10,882 bases of DNA. It comes from Bacteriovoracaceae bacterium UBA2394 (lineage in GTDB: Bacteria; Bdellovibrionota; UBA2394). Numbering within the stretch: position 1 is the first letter of the stretch; each line of letters begins with the position of its first letter. The notes beneath the pieces are model-generated. The model was given only the letters and a program-made list of their open reading frames with translations. It had not been told where the DNA came from and did no database searches. Below, one piece after another: positions 1-5,865 of the stretch. The stretch lies in contig DDSI01000227.1 in assembly GCA_002343335.1 (NCBI GenBank), forward strand, positions 1 to 10,882. The letters run 5' to 3'. A program made the translations under genes and the position numbers.

Positions 1-112
1 CTCACAGACTAGCTCCGTGCGAGTGGGCGAGCTTGAGGTTGGTCCTAGGCGCATGCAGATCTGAGGCGAGTGCCTCCGCTGCAAATCGATATCTCTTAAA
101 TGAGGAGTAATT

Positions 113-274
113 ATGAAACTTTTTTCCACAGTATTGTTGGCTTCGTTCCTTGGATTCATGAGCATCACGGCCGCTTTTGCGGACAGCCATGACAAGGCCA
201 AGACCGAAGAAGAGTGCAAAAAGGCCGGCGGACATTGGAACGCTGAGAAAAAGGTCTGCGAAGCGAAGCATTGA
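113..274 (+). CDS. small secreted two-cysteine protein, function unknown
   Basis: This encodes a 53-residue protein that I do not recognise as a named family. A strong Shine-Dalgarno (GAGGAG, 102-107) five bases before the ATG supports the start, and a perfect intrinsic terminator follows, so the gene looks real despite its size. Residues 1-23 form a signal peptide (Lys2, hydrophobic core, AFA|D cleavage), leaving a mature peptide of about 30 residues. The mature part is highly charged and holds two cysteines, Cys35 and Cys49, framing an A-G-G-H-W segment (C-x13-C). That spacing would permit a single disulfide loop in the periplasm. Similar short Cys...AGG-x-W...Cys stretches occur in many small exported bacterial proteins, from memory. 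It appears to be a monocistronic unit. A metal-binding or structural role is possible (His26, His41, His53) but unproven. Confidence 0.8.
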   Translation: MKLFSTVLLASFLGFMSITAAFADSHDKAKTEEECKKAGGHWNAEKKVCEAKH

Positions 275-309
275 TTCGTCAGATTTTTGTATCTCCTTAG
301 TACATTACA

Positions 310-340
310 AAGGCGCCCTCATTTGAGGGCGCCTTTTTTT
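310..340 (+). terminator. Rho-independent terminator of the small secreted protein gene
   Basis: A perfect 11 bp inverted repeat (310-320 with 325-335, GC-rich, four-base ATTT loop) is followed directly by a run of T ending at 340. It lies 35 bp past the stop at 274 and separates the small gene from the hydrolase gene. Confidence 0.95.
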
Positions 341-395
341 GTCTATTGGCGCGGCTTCGCTCGCGCATTGACCTGCGGGTCGATAAACTTTGTGG

Positions 396-1232
396 ATGGC
401 GTTTCGAATTGTGCGGGCTGTTTTGATTGGGTTGGTGCTCTCGTTTCTTCTGGCGTGCGGCTATCTTTATTTCAACCAGACAAAACTGATCTTTCCATCC
501 GTTCATAAGCCCGGCGAGTTTGAACAATGTGAAGGGATGAAAGCGCTAGGCTTTGAAGCGAAGCAGATGAACGGCATTCGCTTCTTTCACCGTCCGAATC
601 CCCACCCCAAGGGTTTTCTGTTTTTCATTCACGGCAATGGGTCCATCGCGTGCGACTCACACTGGTTATTTTCGCGCATCTTGAATCAGCCCCTCGATTT
701 CATCGCCTACGAATATCCAGGCTATGCCGGTGACACTCGCACGCCGGCAGAAAAAATTATTTTGGAAGAAGTCACCGCGCTGTTTGATGAAGTCCGCGGC
801 AAGGTGAAGGGAACTTCATTCGTCTTTGGAAAATCTTTGGGCTCGGGCCCCGCTGTTTATCTCGCTGCAAATCGAAAAGTGGACCGTCTTATCTTGGAGG
901 CTCCGTACGATTCTGTCGCGGACATCGGCCAAGATCGCTATCCCATCATCCCCGTGCGATTACTCACGCGCAGTTCCTTCAGCGCAAAAGATTGGGCGCC
1001 CAAAGTGCAAAGTAAAACGCTCATCTATCTGGCAGAGACAGACAACACTATCCCGCGCATTCGCTCCACCAATTTCATACGCGCGCTCACCAATTCACCC
1101 ACGGTTGTGGAGCTTCCACTCGCCGGTCATAATAATATGAGTAGTGGCGAAAGCGCGAAACTGTACTGGGATGAGTTCATTAAATTTATTTCTGAGAATC
1201 AAGCGCCGTTAGAAAGACAAAGGGCCCGATGA
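396..1232 (+). CDS. membrane-anchored alpha/beta hydrolase (BEM46/ABHD13-like)
   Basis: This is a predicted serine hydrolase of 278 residues; the substrate is unknown (ester, thioester or peptide). The N-terminus has a hydrophobic segment (about residues 5-26), followed by the F-N-Q-x-K-L-I-F-P stretch typical of the BEM46/ABHD13 group, so the catalytic domain should face the periplasm or membrane surface. The oxyanion-hole motif HGNG is at 79-82. The nucleophile elbow G-K-S-L-G places Ser147. The acid is probably Asp216 (A-E-T-D-N) and the base His245 (A-G-H-N-N), giving a complete triad in the usual order and length. The ATG at 396 is chosen over an in-frame TTG at 390; neither has a good ribosome-binding site. 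An L-L-A-C sequence ending at Cys21 could be a weak lipobox, making a lipoprotein an alternative to a plain membrane anchor. Confidence 0.88.
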   Translation: MAFRIVRAVLIGLVLSFLLACGYLYFNQTKLIFPSVHKPGEFEQCEGMKALGFEAKQMNGIRFFHRPNPHPKGFLFFIHGNGSIACDSHWLFSRILNQPLDFIAYEYPGYAGDTRTPAEKIILEEVTALFDEVRGKVKGTSFVFGKSLGSGPAVYLAANRKVDRLILEAPYDSVADIGQDRYPIIPVRLLTRSSFSAKDWAPKVQSKTLIYLAETDNTIPRIRSTNFIRALTNSPTVVELPLAGHNNMSSGESAKLYWDEFIKFISENQAPLERQRAR

Positions 1233-1241
1233 GGGCCCTTT
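1219..1241. terminator. bidirectional hairpin terminator between convergent genes
   Basis: A perfect 9 bp stem, AAAGGGCCC (1219-1227) with GGGCCCTTT (1233-1241), encloses a five-base loop containing the TGA stop of the hydrolase gene. It lies 28 bp beyond the 3' end of the convergent barrel gene. The U-tract is short in both directions (TTTGC rightward, TTTGTCTTTC leftward), so it should serve both genes with moderate strength. Confidence 0.75.
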
Positions 1242-1269
1242 GCACTATTCGAAATGTCGAACAGTAAAT

Positions 1270-2115
1270 TTAGAACAAGTATCCAGCGTTCAAGCCGAAT
1301 GCCACGTTCGTAATATCTCGAGTCGATTTATCGAGAGGAACGGAGGCATAGAGCGCCGCTTGGACATTGTCATAGTTCCCAGAGATGGAGGGAACTACCG
1401 CATGTCGCCATTTTTTAGTGGCGGTGCTGCCGAGAATGCCCAATCCGGTTTTGGTTTCATTATCAAAGATGATTCCATTGTATTCCAAGTTTCCTTGAAG
1501 GTTCGGAAGAGCATGCCAGGTCAAAGCGGTTTGAGTCGTGAAGGTGTTTCGGTTGTGATCCGTCACGCCCGTTCCTTGAACGTAGCTATAACCATATCCA
1601 ACATTCAACTTCGCAGTGATCATGTCGCTCGAAAGCCAGCCGCCAATCGTCGGAGTGGCAGAGGTGGTCTTCGGAGAATATTTGAAGAAGTCCGTGGTGG
1701 GGTTGATGGTCGCCATCGCGCCACCTTCCAACTTACGAGAAGTTGGGAAGAACACATCACCCGTAAAGGCAAGACCGTAGGTCCATGCTTTGTCATCTGA
1801 CATGGCCGTCCAGGCATATCCGCCACCTAGGCTGATATTTCCAAGCGCGCTTCGGGAAGTTCCGGTTAAATCTTTGGTTGCAAAATAAAAGGGAAGTCCG
1901 CCACGGAGGTGGGCTTCTTCAATCGGATTGTAAGCTGCTTTCAATTCGAGAGCATTGACGAAGCTTCCAGATCGAGCGCCTTGTTCTTTGACAGGCGTGC
2001 CCGAGTATCCGAGGTTAATCATATTTTGTGTTTGAAGGTTTTCACCGACATAATAGGTCGCTGCCGAAGCAGAGCTTGCACCTAAAACGGCGACGAGCGC
2101 TAATGCGATTTTCAT
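1270..2115 (-). CDS. predicted outer-membrane beta-barrel protein
   Basis: This is an exported protein of 281 residues. The start at 2115 is fixed by a strong Shine-Dalgarno (AAGGAG, six bases upstream) and by a clean signal peptide (MKIALALVAVL, cleaved ASA|AT near residue 18); the frame is open nine codons further upstream, but that stretch would bury the signal. The mature part is a succession of alternating polar/hydrophobic strands with Gly and aromatic residues. It ends in Tyr-Leu-Phe, the terminal-Phe signature recognised by the BAM machinery. The segment G-L-P-F-Y-F ... L-G-N-I-S-L-G-G-G-Y ... F-F-P-T-S resembles the transporter-like barrel family that includes phenol-degradation MetA (Pfam Phenol_MetA_deg), a resemblance judged by eye only. 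It may be a small-molecule channel; the substrate is unknown. It is convergent with the hydrolase gene. Confidence 0.82.
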   Translation of the reverse strand: MKIALALVAVLGASSASAATYYVGENLQTQNMINLGYSGTPVKEQGARSGSFVNALELKAAYNPIEEAHLRGGLPFYFATKDLTGTSRSALGNISLGGGYAWTAMSDDKAWTYGLAFTGDVFFPTSRKLEGGAMATINPTTDFFKYSPKTTSATPTIGGWLSSDMITAKLNVGYGYSYVQGTGVTDHNRNTFTTQTALTWHALPNLQGNLEYNGIIFDNETKTGLGILGSTATKKWRHAVVPSISGNYDNVQAALYASVPLDKSTRDITNVAFGLNAGYLF

Positions 2116-2144
2116 TGTTGTCTCCTTAGTTGGTTCGTACATAG

Positions 2145-2162
2145 AGGATACTTTCTATCCTT
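2145..2162 (-). repeat. short inverted repeat in the leader of the barrel gene
   Basis: AGGATA (2145-2150) and TATCCT (2156-2161) can pair around a five-base CTTTC loop, extended by one G-U pair. It lies about 30 bases upstream of the start codon of the 1270-2115 gene, before its ribosome-binding site. It could be a small leader hairpin or an operator half-site pair. Its strength is modest and chance is not excluded. Confidence 0.35.
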
Positions 2163-2231
2163 ACTTCTCATTTATCTATTCGGTCTTTCGTTCCAAAATG
2201 GTCGAACCTCAAGTGTCCGGCCATGAGGGTG

Positions 2232-2261
2232 ATTTTTTCTGAAGGCTGGAAAGGCTGTCAA
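2232..2261 (-). promoter_or_regulatory. weak candidate promoter for the barrel gene
   Basis: On the minus strand a perfect TTGACA hexamer (2256-2261) is followed after 18 bases by AAAAAT (2232-2237), a four-of-six match to the -10 consensus lacking its first T. It would give a leader of roughly 110 bases before the start at 2115. The 213 bp gap 2116-2328 makes a separate promoter for this gene likely, but no better pair of boxes was found. Confidence 0.3.
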
Positions 2262-2323
2262 TGCGAAGATCGCGCCAAATACTAGCGGTTATGCGCCTTT
2301 GCGGTGCGAAACGGCCCTAGGTC

Positions 2324-2336
2324 AGGGATTATCCCT
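2324..2336. repeat. 13-base palindrome over the stop codon of the TPR gene
   Basis: AGGGAT-T-ATCCCT reads the same on both strands except for the central base and covers the TAA stop of the minus-strand TPR gene (2329-2331). There is no T-run after it in either direction, so it is not a classical terminator. It might act as a 3'-end RNA hairpin. Confidence 0.4.
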
Positions 2337-3558
2337 CACAATTGGACTTGAAGCCGTAGTAGTACGATCCTAATTCGTCGACCCAGAATTCCCCGCGAAA
2401 TGGCCAGAATTGTACAAGGCCGTCAAAGTCCACATCGCCGAGATCGATCGTTCGAACGGGGATCTCGGAATCGTTTCGTCCCATCAAAATGTTTGCTTGG
2501 CGCTGCAAAATTTCAATGGAAATGACGTCCATTTGAGCCAATGTTTTGGTGAGAAGCTCATCCATTCTTCCGAGCATGCGCTGAGTCTGCTGTGCAAGCT
2601 GATATTGCACGGTGTTCACGGCTTGGGTGGTGAGATTCAGATTCGCTGAGCGAGAACCACGCATTTCGGATTTCAAACCAAAATAAGCGCGAAGCAAGGA
2701 GCGGAAATTTTCGTTGGCCATGAGTCCACCCACGATGCGCGGATTGACTTTGTTAAGAGCAGCGTCGTCAAAGAGCCAAGTGCGAGGATCTCGACTTCGA
2801 AGATCGCGTATTTGATTCAAGATGGGCTGATAATCTTTTTTGAATTGCTGAACCGTGAGATTGGCACGATCGAAATAGCACATTTGATAAAATGCCGCTG
2901 CTCGCACGACAAAAGCTTCTGGGAAAAAACTTTGATCGAAGTAGGGAGAGAGAAAACTCAGCGTTACTCCAAGAGCGCCGTTCATGTCGCCGTCTTGATA
3001 AAAAGACCAAGCCTTTTCAAACACCGCTTCAAAAAATTCAGGCTCAAGTTGGCGAACCATCGTGTAGTGGTAAATCGCTTGCTTGTAATCGCCTACTTCG
3101 TGGAACACGCGAGCGGCACCCATGAAGGCGAGGTTGGTCATGTGGTTGGAGAGCTCCGAGCGATTGTCGATTAGCTCTCGAAAACTTTCCAAGCTGGACT
3201 CGTATCGTTTGAGCGCGGCATCCAAAACGCCTTGAAGATAAATCACCTCGTTCTTGAATCGATTTTTATCGATGGATCGGAGTCGCTGCTCAGCCGCGGC
3301 GAAATCTCCGGCTTCAATGAGGCGTCCTGTCTCGCGAAGTGCGTAGAGCGAGCGCGTGGCGGGAGCGGAAGGTGCTTCAATGTCTAAAAAGAAATCGATT
3401 TTTCGATCGCGATACGCCGAGAGAAGTTCACTTTCGTTGCCTGCGCGCGCATCCAAGATCAGAGCGGTGTAAGGGGCGTTACCCCGAATGGAATCTCCAC
3501 CGGCAGCCCAAAGGTTCGTGCTCACGAGGCATGCTATTGCCCATCCAATCATTCTCAT
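2329..3558 (-). CDS. exported tetratricopeptide-repeat protein
   Basis: This is a 409-residue periplasmic or envelope-associated protein. The start at 3558 has a GGAGGGG Shine-Dalgarno eight bases upstream; a second ATG at 3552 is too far from it. Residues 1-18 form a signal peptide (L-W-A|A). Helical TPR-like repeats run through about 70-245, the clearest at 141-172 (G-A-A-R-V-F-H-E-V-G-D-Y-K-Q-A-I) and 175-205. A Gln-rich helical, possibly coiled-coil region covers about 305-356. The C-terminus (384-407) has the aromatic motif F-W-P-F-x-G-E-F-W-x-D-E-L-G followed by Tyr residues and a Cys. From memory, such an ending occurs in myxobacterial and Bdellovibrio TPR proteins related to gliding protein AglT/GltE; this assignment is uncertain. 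The gene starts 27 bp after the barrel gene 3586-4233 and is probably in the same operon. TPR proteins act as scaffolds, so partnership with that barrel is plausible. Confidence 0.82.
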   Translation of the reverse strand: MRMIGWAIACLVSTNLWAAGGDSIRGNAPYTALILDARAGNESELLSAYRDRKIDFFLDIEAPSAPATRSLYALRETGRLIEAGDFAAAEQRLRSIDKNRFKNEVIYLQGVLDAALKRYESSLESFRELIDNRSELSNHMTNLAFMGAARVFHEVGDYKQAIYHYTMVRQLEPEFFEAVFEKAWSFYQDGDMNGALGVTLSFLSPYFDQSFFPEAFVVRAAAFYQMCYFDRANLTVQQFKKDYQPILNQIRDLRSRDPRTWLFDDAALNKVNPRIVGGLMANENFRSLLRAYFGLKSEMRGSRSANLNLTTQAVNTVQYQLAQQTQRMLGRMDELLTKTLAQMDVISIEILQRQANILMGRNDSEIPVRTIDLGDVDFDGLVQFWPFRGEFWVDELGSYYYGFKSNCEG

Positions 3559-3585
3559 GCGTATCCCCTCCGTTTTTGCGACTCA

Positions 3586-4233
3586 CTAGTACTTCGGTCG
3601 CATCGGAAACATAAACGACACTCCGGCAGTCAGAGCGTAGTTGTTCCAAATGCGTGAAGTGGTTCCCGTTGTGCTGCGGATATCCAACTTGTAGATATAG
3701 TCGCGAAATTCAATTTTTGTGGAGAGCCAGTCATTGATGAAAAATCGATAACCGAGTCCAATATTTCCCATACCCGTCGTACCGCTCCGTAGGCCGGAGT
3801 AACGCACAAAACCTGCGCCACCCACCACGTAGATGTCGTAATTCCAAACGGCATAGGTAAAGAGACTTAGTTTCCCGTAAAGCGGGGAAAAGGTGACGCC
3901 GCCTTGGTAGAACATGAGCTTATTATTGTCTTTTGTTTGAAAGCCGAAGCCGCCGTTGACTGCTTCCACGCCAAAGCTTTCGAAAAAGTGGTACTGATAC
4001 TGGGCCACGCCGAGGAAGTAACCGTCGTGATTCATGATCCCGCCGGCGGCTACGGTCACTTCATGACGACCCTGTTTGGTGTAGAGTTTTTTGTGGATGC
4101 TATGAATGTCTTCGCGGTCGAAGTTCTTCAGTTGCTCCTTTAGGGCGTCCTGCGCGTGAAGCGACGCTCCAACAAGTCCAAATGCTAAAGCCAAAATGTA
4201 TTTAAATACTGGGAATTCCCGTAACTTACGCAT
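3586..4233 (-). CDS. outer-membrane beta-barrel domain protein (OMP_myx_plus-like)
   Basis: This is a 215-residue exported barrel. Residues 1-27 are a signal peptide (basic M-R-K-L-R start, hydrophobic 12-24, L-H-A|Q). After a short charged helical stretch (29-50) come amphipathic strands rich in Gly and aromatics. Characteristic parts are W-N-Y-D-I-Y-V-V-G-G-A-G (130-141) and G-Y-R-F-F-I-N-D-W-L (161-170) followed by E-F-R-D-Y-I-Y (175-181). These match my recollection of TIGR04565, an outer-membrane domain found in Myxococcus and Bdellovibrio. ATG 4233 is preferred to GTG 4239 two codons upstream; neither has a Shine-Dalgarno, so translation may be near-leaderless. It heads an operon with the TPR gene 27 bp downstream and is divergent from the mutase gene with only 16 bp between start codons. 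Confidence 0.85.
   Translation of the reverse strand: MRKLREFPVFKYILALAFGLVGASLHAQDALKEQLKNFDREDIHSIHKKLYTKQGRHEVTVAAGGIMNHDGYFLGVAQYQYHFFESFGVEAVNGGFGFQTKDNNKLMFYQGGVTFSPLYGKLSLFTYAVWNYDIYVVGGAGFVRYSGLRSGTTGMGNIGLGYRFFINDWLSTKIEFRDYIYKLDIRSTTGTTSRIWNNYALTAGVSFMFPMRPKY
4198..4209. promoter_or_regulatory. 12 bp perfect palindrome near the divergent starts
   Basis: GTATTTAAATAC is perfectly self-complementary. It lies inside the signal-peptide codons of the minus-strand barrel gene and 41 bp before the ATG of the mutase gene. Its AT-rich core could be part of a promoter or an operator. It is separated by one base from a second palindrome. Confidence 0.45.
4211..4220. promoter_or_regulatory. 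10 bp perfect palindrome next to the first
   Basis: GGGAATTCCC is perfectly self-complementary and begins one base after the 4198-4209 palindrome. It is also within the first codons of the barrel gene. Alone it could be chance; the tandem arrangement at a divergent start is what makes it notable. Confidence 0.4.
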
Positions 4234-4247
4234 ACACACAGAGTGTA
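4233..4247. promoter_or_regulatory. candidate operator between divergent start codons
   Basis: TACAC-ACAGA-GTGTA is a perfect 5-5-5 inverted repeat filling almost the whole 16 bp gap between the ATG of the barrel gene (4233, minus) and the ATG of the mutase gene (4250, plus). Half-sites of five bases separated by five suit a dimeric helix-turn-helix repressor. The overlapping minus-strand hexamer TATTAC (4245-4250) is a possible -10 box for the barrel gene, without a convincing -35. Confidence 0.45.
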
Positions 4248-4249
4248 AT

Positions 4250-5821
4250 ATGAAGAAAGAGGGCGACCAAGCTGAACTTCCTCGGACCTCATCTCAGATC
4301 GAATTGAAATCTGTTTACGGTGCGTCACCGCTTCCCGGCGAATTTCCGTTCACGCGCGGTCCCTATCGTACAATGTATCGCCAAAAACTTTGGACGATGC
4401 GCCAGTATTCTGGTTTTGGCAGCGCCAAAGAAACCAATGGGCGCTTTCACTACCTCTTGAAGAACGGTCAGACGGGGATTTCCTGCGCTTTCGACCTACC
4501 CACGCAGATGGGCTTTGATTCCGACGCTAAAATGGCCTCGGGGGAAGTGGGACGGGTAGGCGTTGCGATTTCGCACGCTGAAGACATGCAGCTGCTGCTT
4601 CATAAACTGCCGTTGAATGAAATCTCCACATCAATGACCATCAATTCCACGGCGGCAATTTTGCTCTGTCTTTATATTCATGTCGCAAAGAGTCGAAAGA
4701 TTGCGCCAACGGAACTTCGAGGAACGATTCAAAACGATATTTTAAAGGAATATGTCGCTCGCGGAACTTACATCTATCCGCCGGCATTTTCCTTGAAGTT
4801 GGTGGCCGATACATTTCGATTTTCCAATGCGATTGCGCCGAAATGGAATCCCATTAGTATTTCTGGCTATCACATTCGCGAGGCTGGTTCGACCGCCGCC
4901 CAGGAAATCGCCTTCACGCTCGGCAATGCTTTTGCCTATGTGGAAGCAGCAAAGACTGCGGGCCTGAAAATCGAAGATTTTGTGCCTCGACTCAGTTTCT
5001 TTTTCAACGTGCACAATAATTTGTTTGAAGAAGTTGCCAAATTTAGAGTCGCGCGAAAAATTTATGCGGAAGAAATGCGCCGTCGATTCGATGCCCCTCC
5101 CGCCATTCTCGCTCTACGCTTTCATGCTCAGACCGCGGGCAGCACCTTGACCGCTCAACAACCTATCAACAATTCCATACGAGTCGCGTATCAGGCGCTC
5201 GCGGCAGTTCTGGGTGGAGCGCAGAGCTTGCATACGAATTCCTATGACGAAGCTTTAGCTCTGCCCACGGAGGAGAGTGCGCTTCTCGCTCTTCGCACGC
5301 AGCAAATTCTGGCGGAAGAAACCGGGATTCGATTCGTCGCCGATCCTTTGGCGGGCTCCGATTACTTAGAAAATCTCTGCGAGGAATTGGAAATGAAAAC
5401 CCGCGCCATTTTGGGACGCGTGGATGCCATGGGCGGAATGTTGAAAGCCATTGAATCGGGTTACGTGCAAAAAGAAATTCAACATGCTGCATTTGAAGCA
5501 CAAAAATCGATCGACGATGGCGATCAAAAAGTTGTTGGCGTGAATTGCTACGAAATGAATGAAAACCCGCCGAAGAATTTGCATCGTCTGAATCCGAAGG
5601 TGGTGAAGGACCAGCTTTCGCGTTTGAAAAAATTCAAAGCAAAGCGAAAATCTAAGCCCGTGGAGTCGTCGCTTCAGGGTTTGGAAAAATCCGTGAAACA
5701 ACTCTCTGAGGCTGGCTCTTCGGACGTTTGTGAGAAAATTCTTTTGGCTTTGGAAGCACGAGCGACGCTTGGCGAAATTTCCGATGTAATGCGCACCGTC
5801 GCCGGTGTACACCGTGGATAA
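4250..5821 (+). CDS. methylmalonyl-CoA mutase, stand-alone catalytic (large) subunit
   Basis: This is the substrate-binding TIM-barrel part of an adenosylcobalamin-dependent acyl-CoA mutase (523 residues), interconverting (R)-methylmalonyl-CoA and succinyl-CoA in the cytosol. Family motifs in order are Y-R-T-M-Y (39-43), W-T-M-R-Q-Y (48-53), C-A-F-D-L-P-T-Q-M-G (79-88), T-I-Q-N-D-I-L-K-E (159-167), S-G-Y-H-I-R-E-A-G (205-213) and H-T-N-S-Y-D-E-A-L-A-L-P (328-339). Tyr53, Arg171 and His208 align with Propionibacterium Tyr89, Arg207 and His244. The Tyr/Arg pair favours methylmalonyl-CoA over isobutyryl-CoA mutase, which has Phe/Gln there. The protein ends after the E-I-S-D-V-M-R motif with no cobalamin-binding domain, so a separate B12-binding small subunit is expected; none is in this window. 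The start at 4250 has only a weak GAG site; an in-frame ATG at 4196 would add 18 uncharacteristic residues. Confidence 0.9.
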   Translation: MKKEGDQAELPRTSSQIELKSVYGASPLPGEFPFTRGPYRTMYRQKLWTMRQYSGFGSAKETNGRFHYLLKNGQTGISCAFDLPTQMGFDSDAKMASGEVGRVGVAISHAEDMQLLLHKLPLNEISTSMTINSTAAILLCLYIHVAKSRKIAPTELRGTIQNDILKEYVARGTYIYPPAFSLKLVADTFRFSNAIAPKWNPISISGYHIREAGSTAAQEIAFTLGNAFAYVEAAKTAGLKIEDFVPRLSFFFNVHNNLFEEVAKFRVARKIYAEEMRRRFDAPPAILALRFHAQTAGSTLTAQQPINNSIRVAYQALAAVLGGAQSLHTNSYDEALALPTEESALLALRTQQILAEETGIRFVADPLAGSDYLENLCEELEMKTRAILGRVDAMGGMLKAIESGYVQKEIQHAAFEAQKSIDDGDQKVVGVNCYEMNENPPKNLHRLNPKVVKDQLSRLKKFKAKRKSKPVESSLQGLEKSVKQLSEAGSSDVCEKILLALEARATLGEISDVMRTVAGVHRG

Positions 5822-5865
5822 TTAATTCACTTCTATCGGCTTCCGAAGCTGAGTAAATTCAGTGT

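Noticed and set aside
2..271. 89-residue minus-strand frame with a hydrophobic stretch
   Set aside because: Its hydrophobic part is the complement of the signal-peptide gene 113-274, which has far better start and stop signals.
346..395. Promoter for the hydrolase gene (TTGACC at 368-373, TAAACT at 384-389)
   Set aside because: The two boxes are only 10 bases apart, and no partner at 16-18 bases fits either; not convincing.
1240..1800. 186-residue open frame on the plus strand
   Set aside because: It is fully antisense to the barrel gene 1270-2115, which has a ribosome-binding site, signal peptide and barrel C-terminus; the plus-strand translation is basic and featureless, with no start signal.
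2223..2285. 20-codon plus-strand frame with C-x-C in the 213 bp gap, and an 18-codon minus-strand frame from 2224
   Set aside because: Neither has a ribosome-binding site, and both start from the same CATG palindrome; frames this short arise by chance.
4196..4249. Upstream in-frame ATG for the mutase
   Set aside because: No ribosome-binding site, it would run into the divergent barrel gene, and the 18 extra residues match no mutase feature I know.
5366..5812. 148-residue minus-strand frame
   Set aside because: Antisense to the conserved C-terminal part of the mutase; no start signal and no recognisable domain.
5835..5865. Possible hairpin between mutase and dacB (GCTTC-C-GAAGC, CTGA...TCAG)
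   Set aside because: Loops too small or stems of only four bases and no T-run, so not a terminator.
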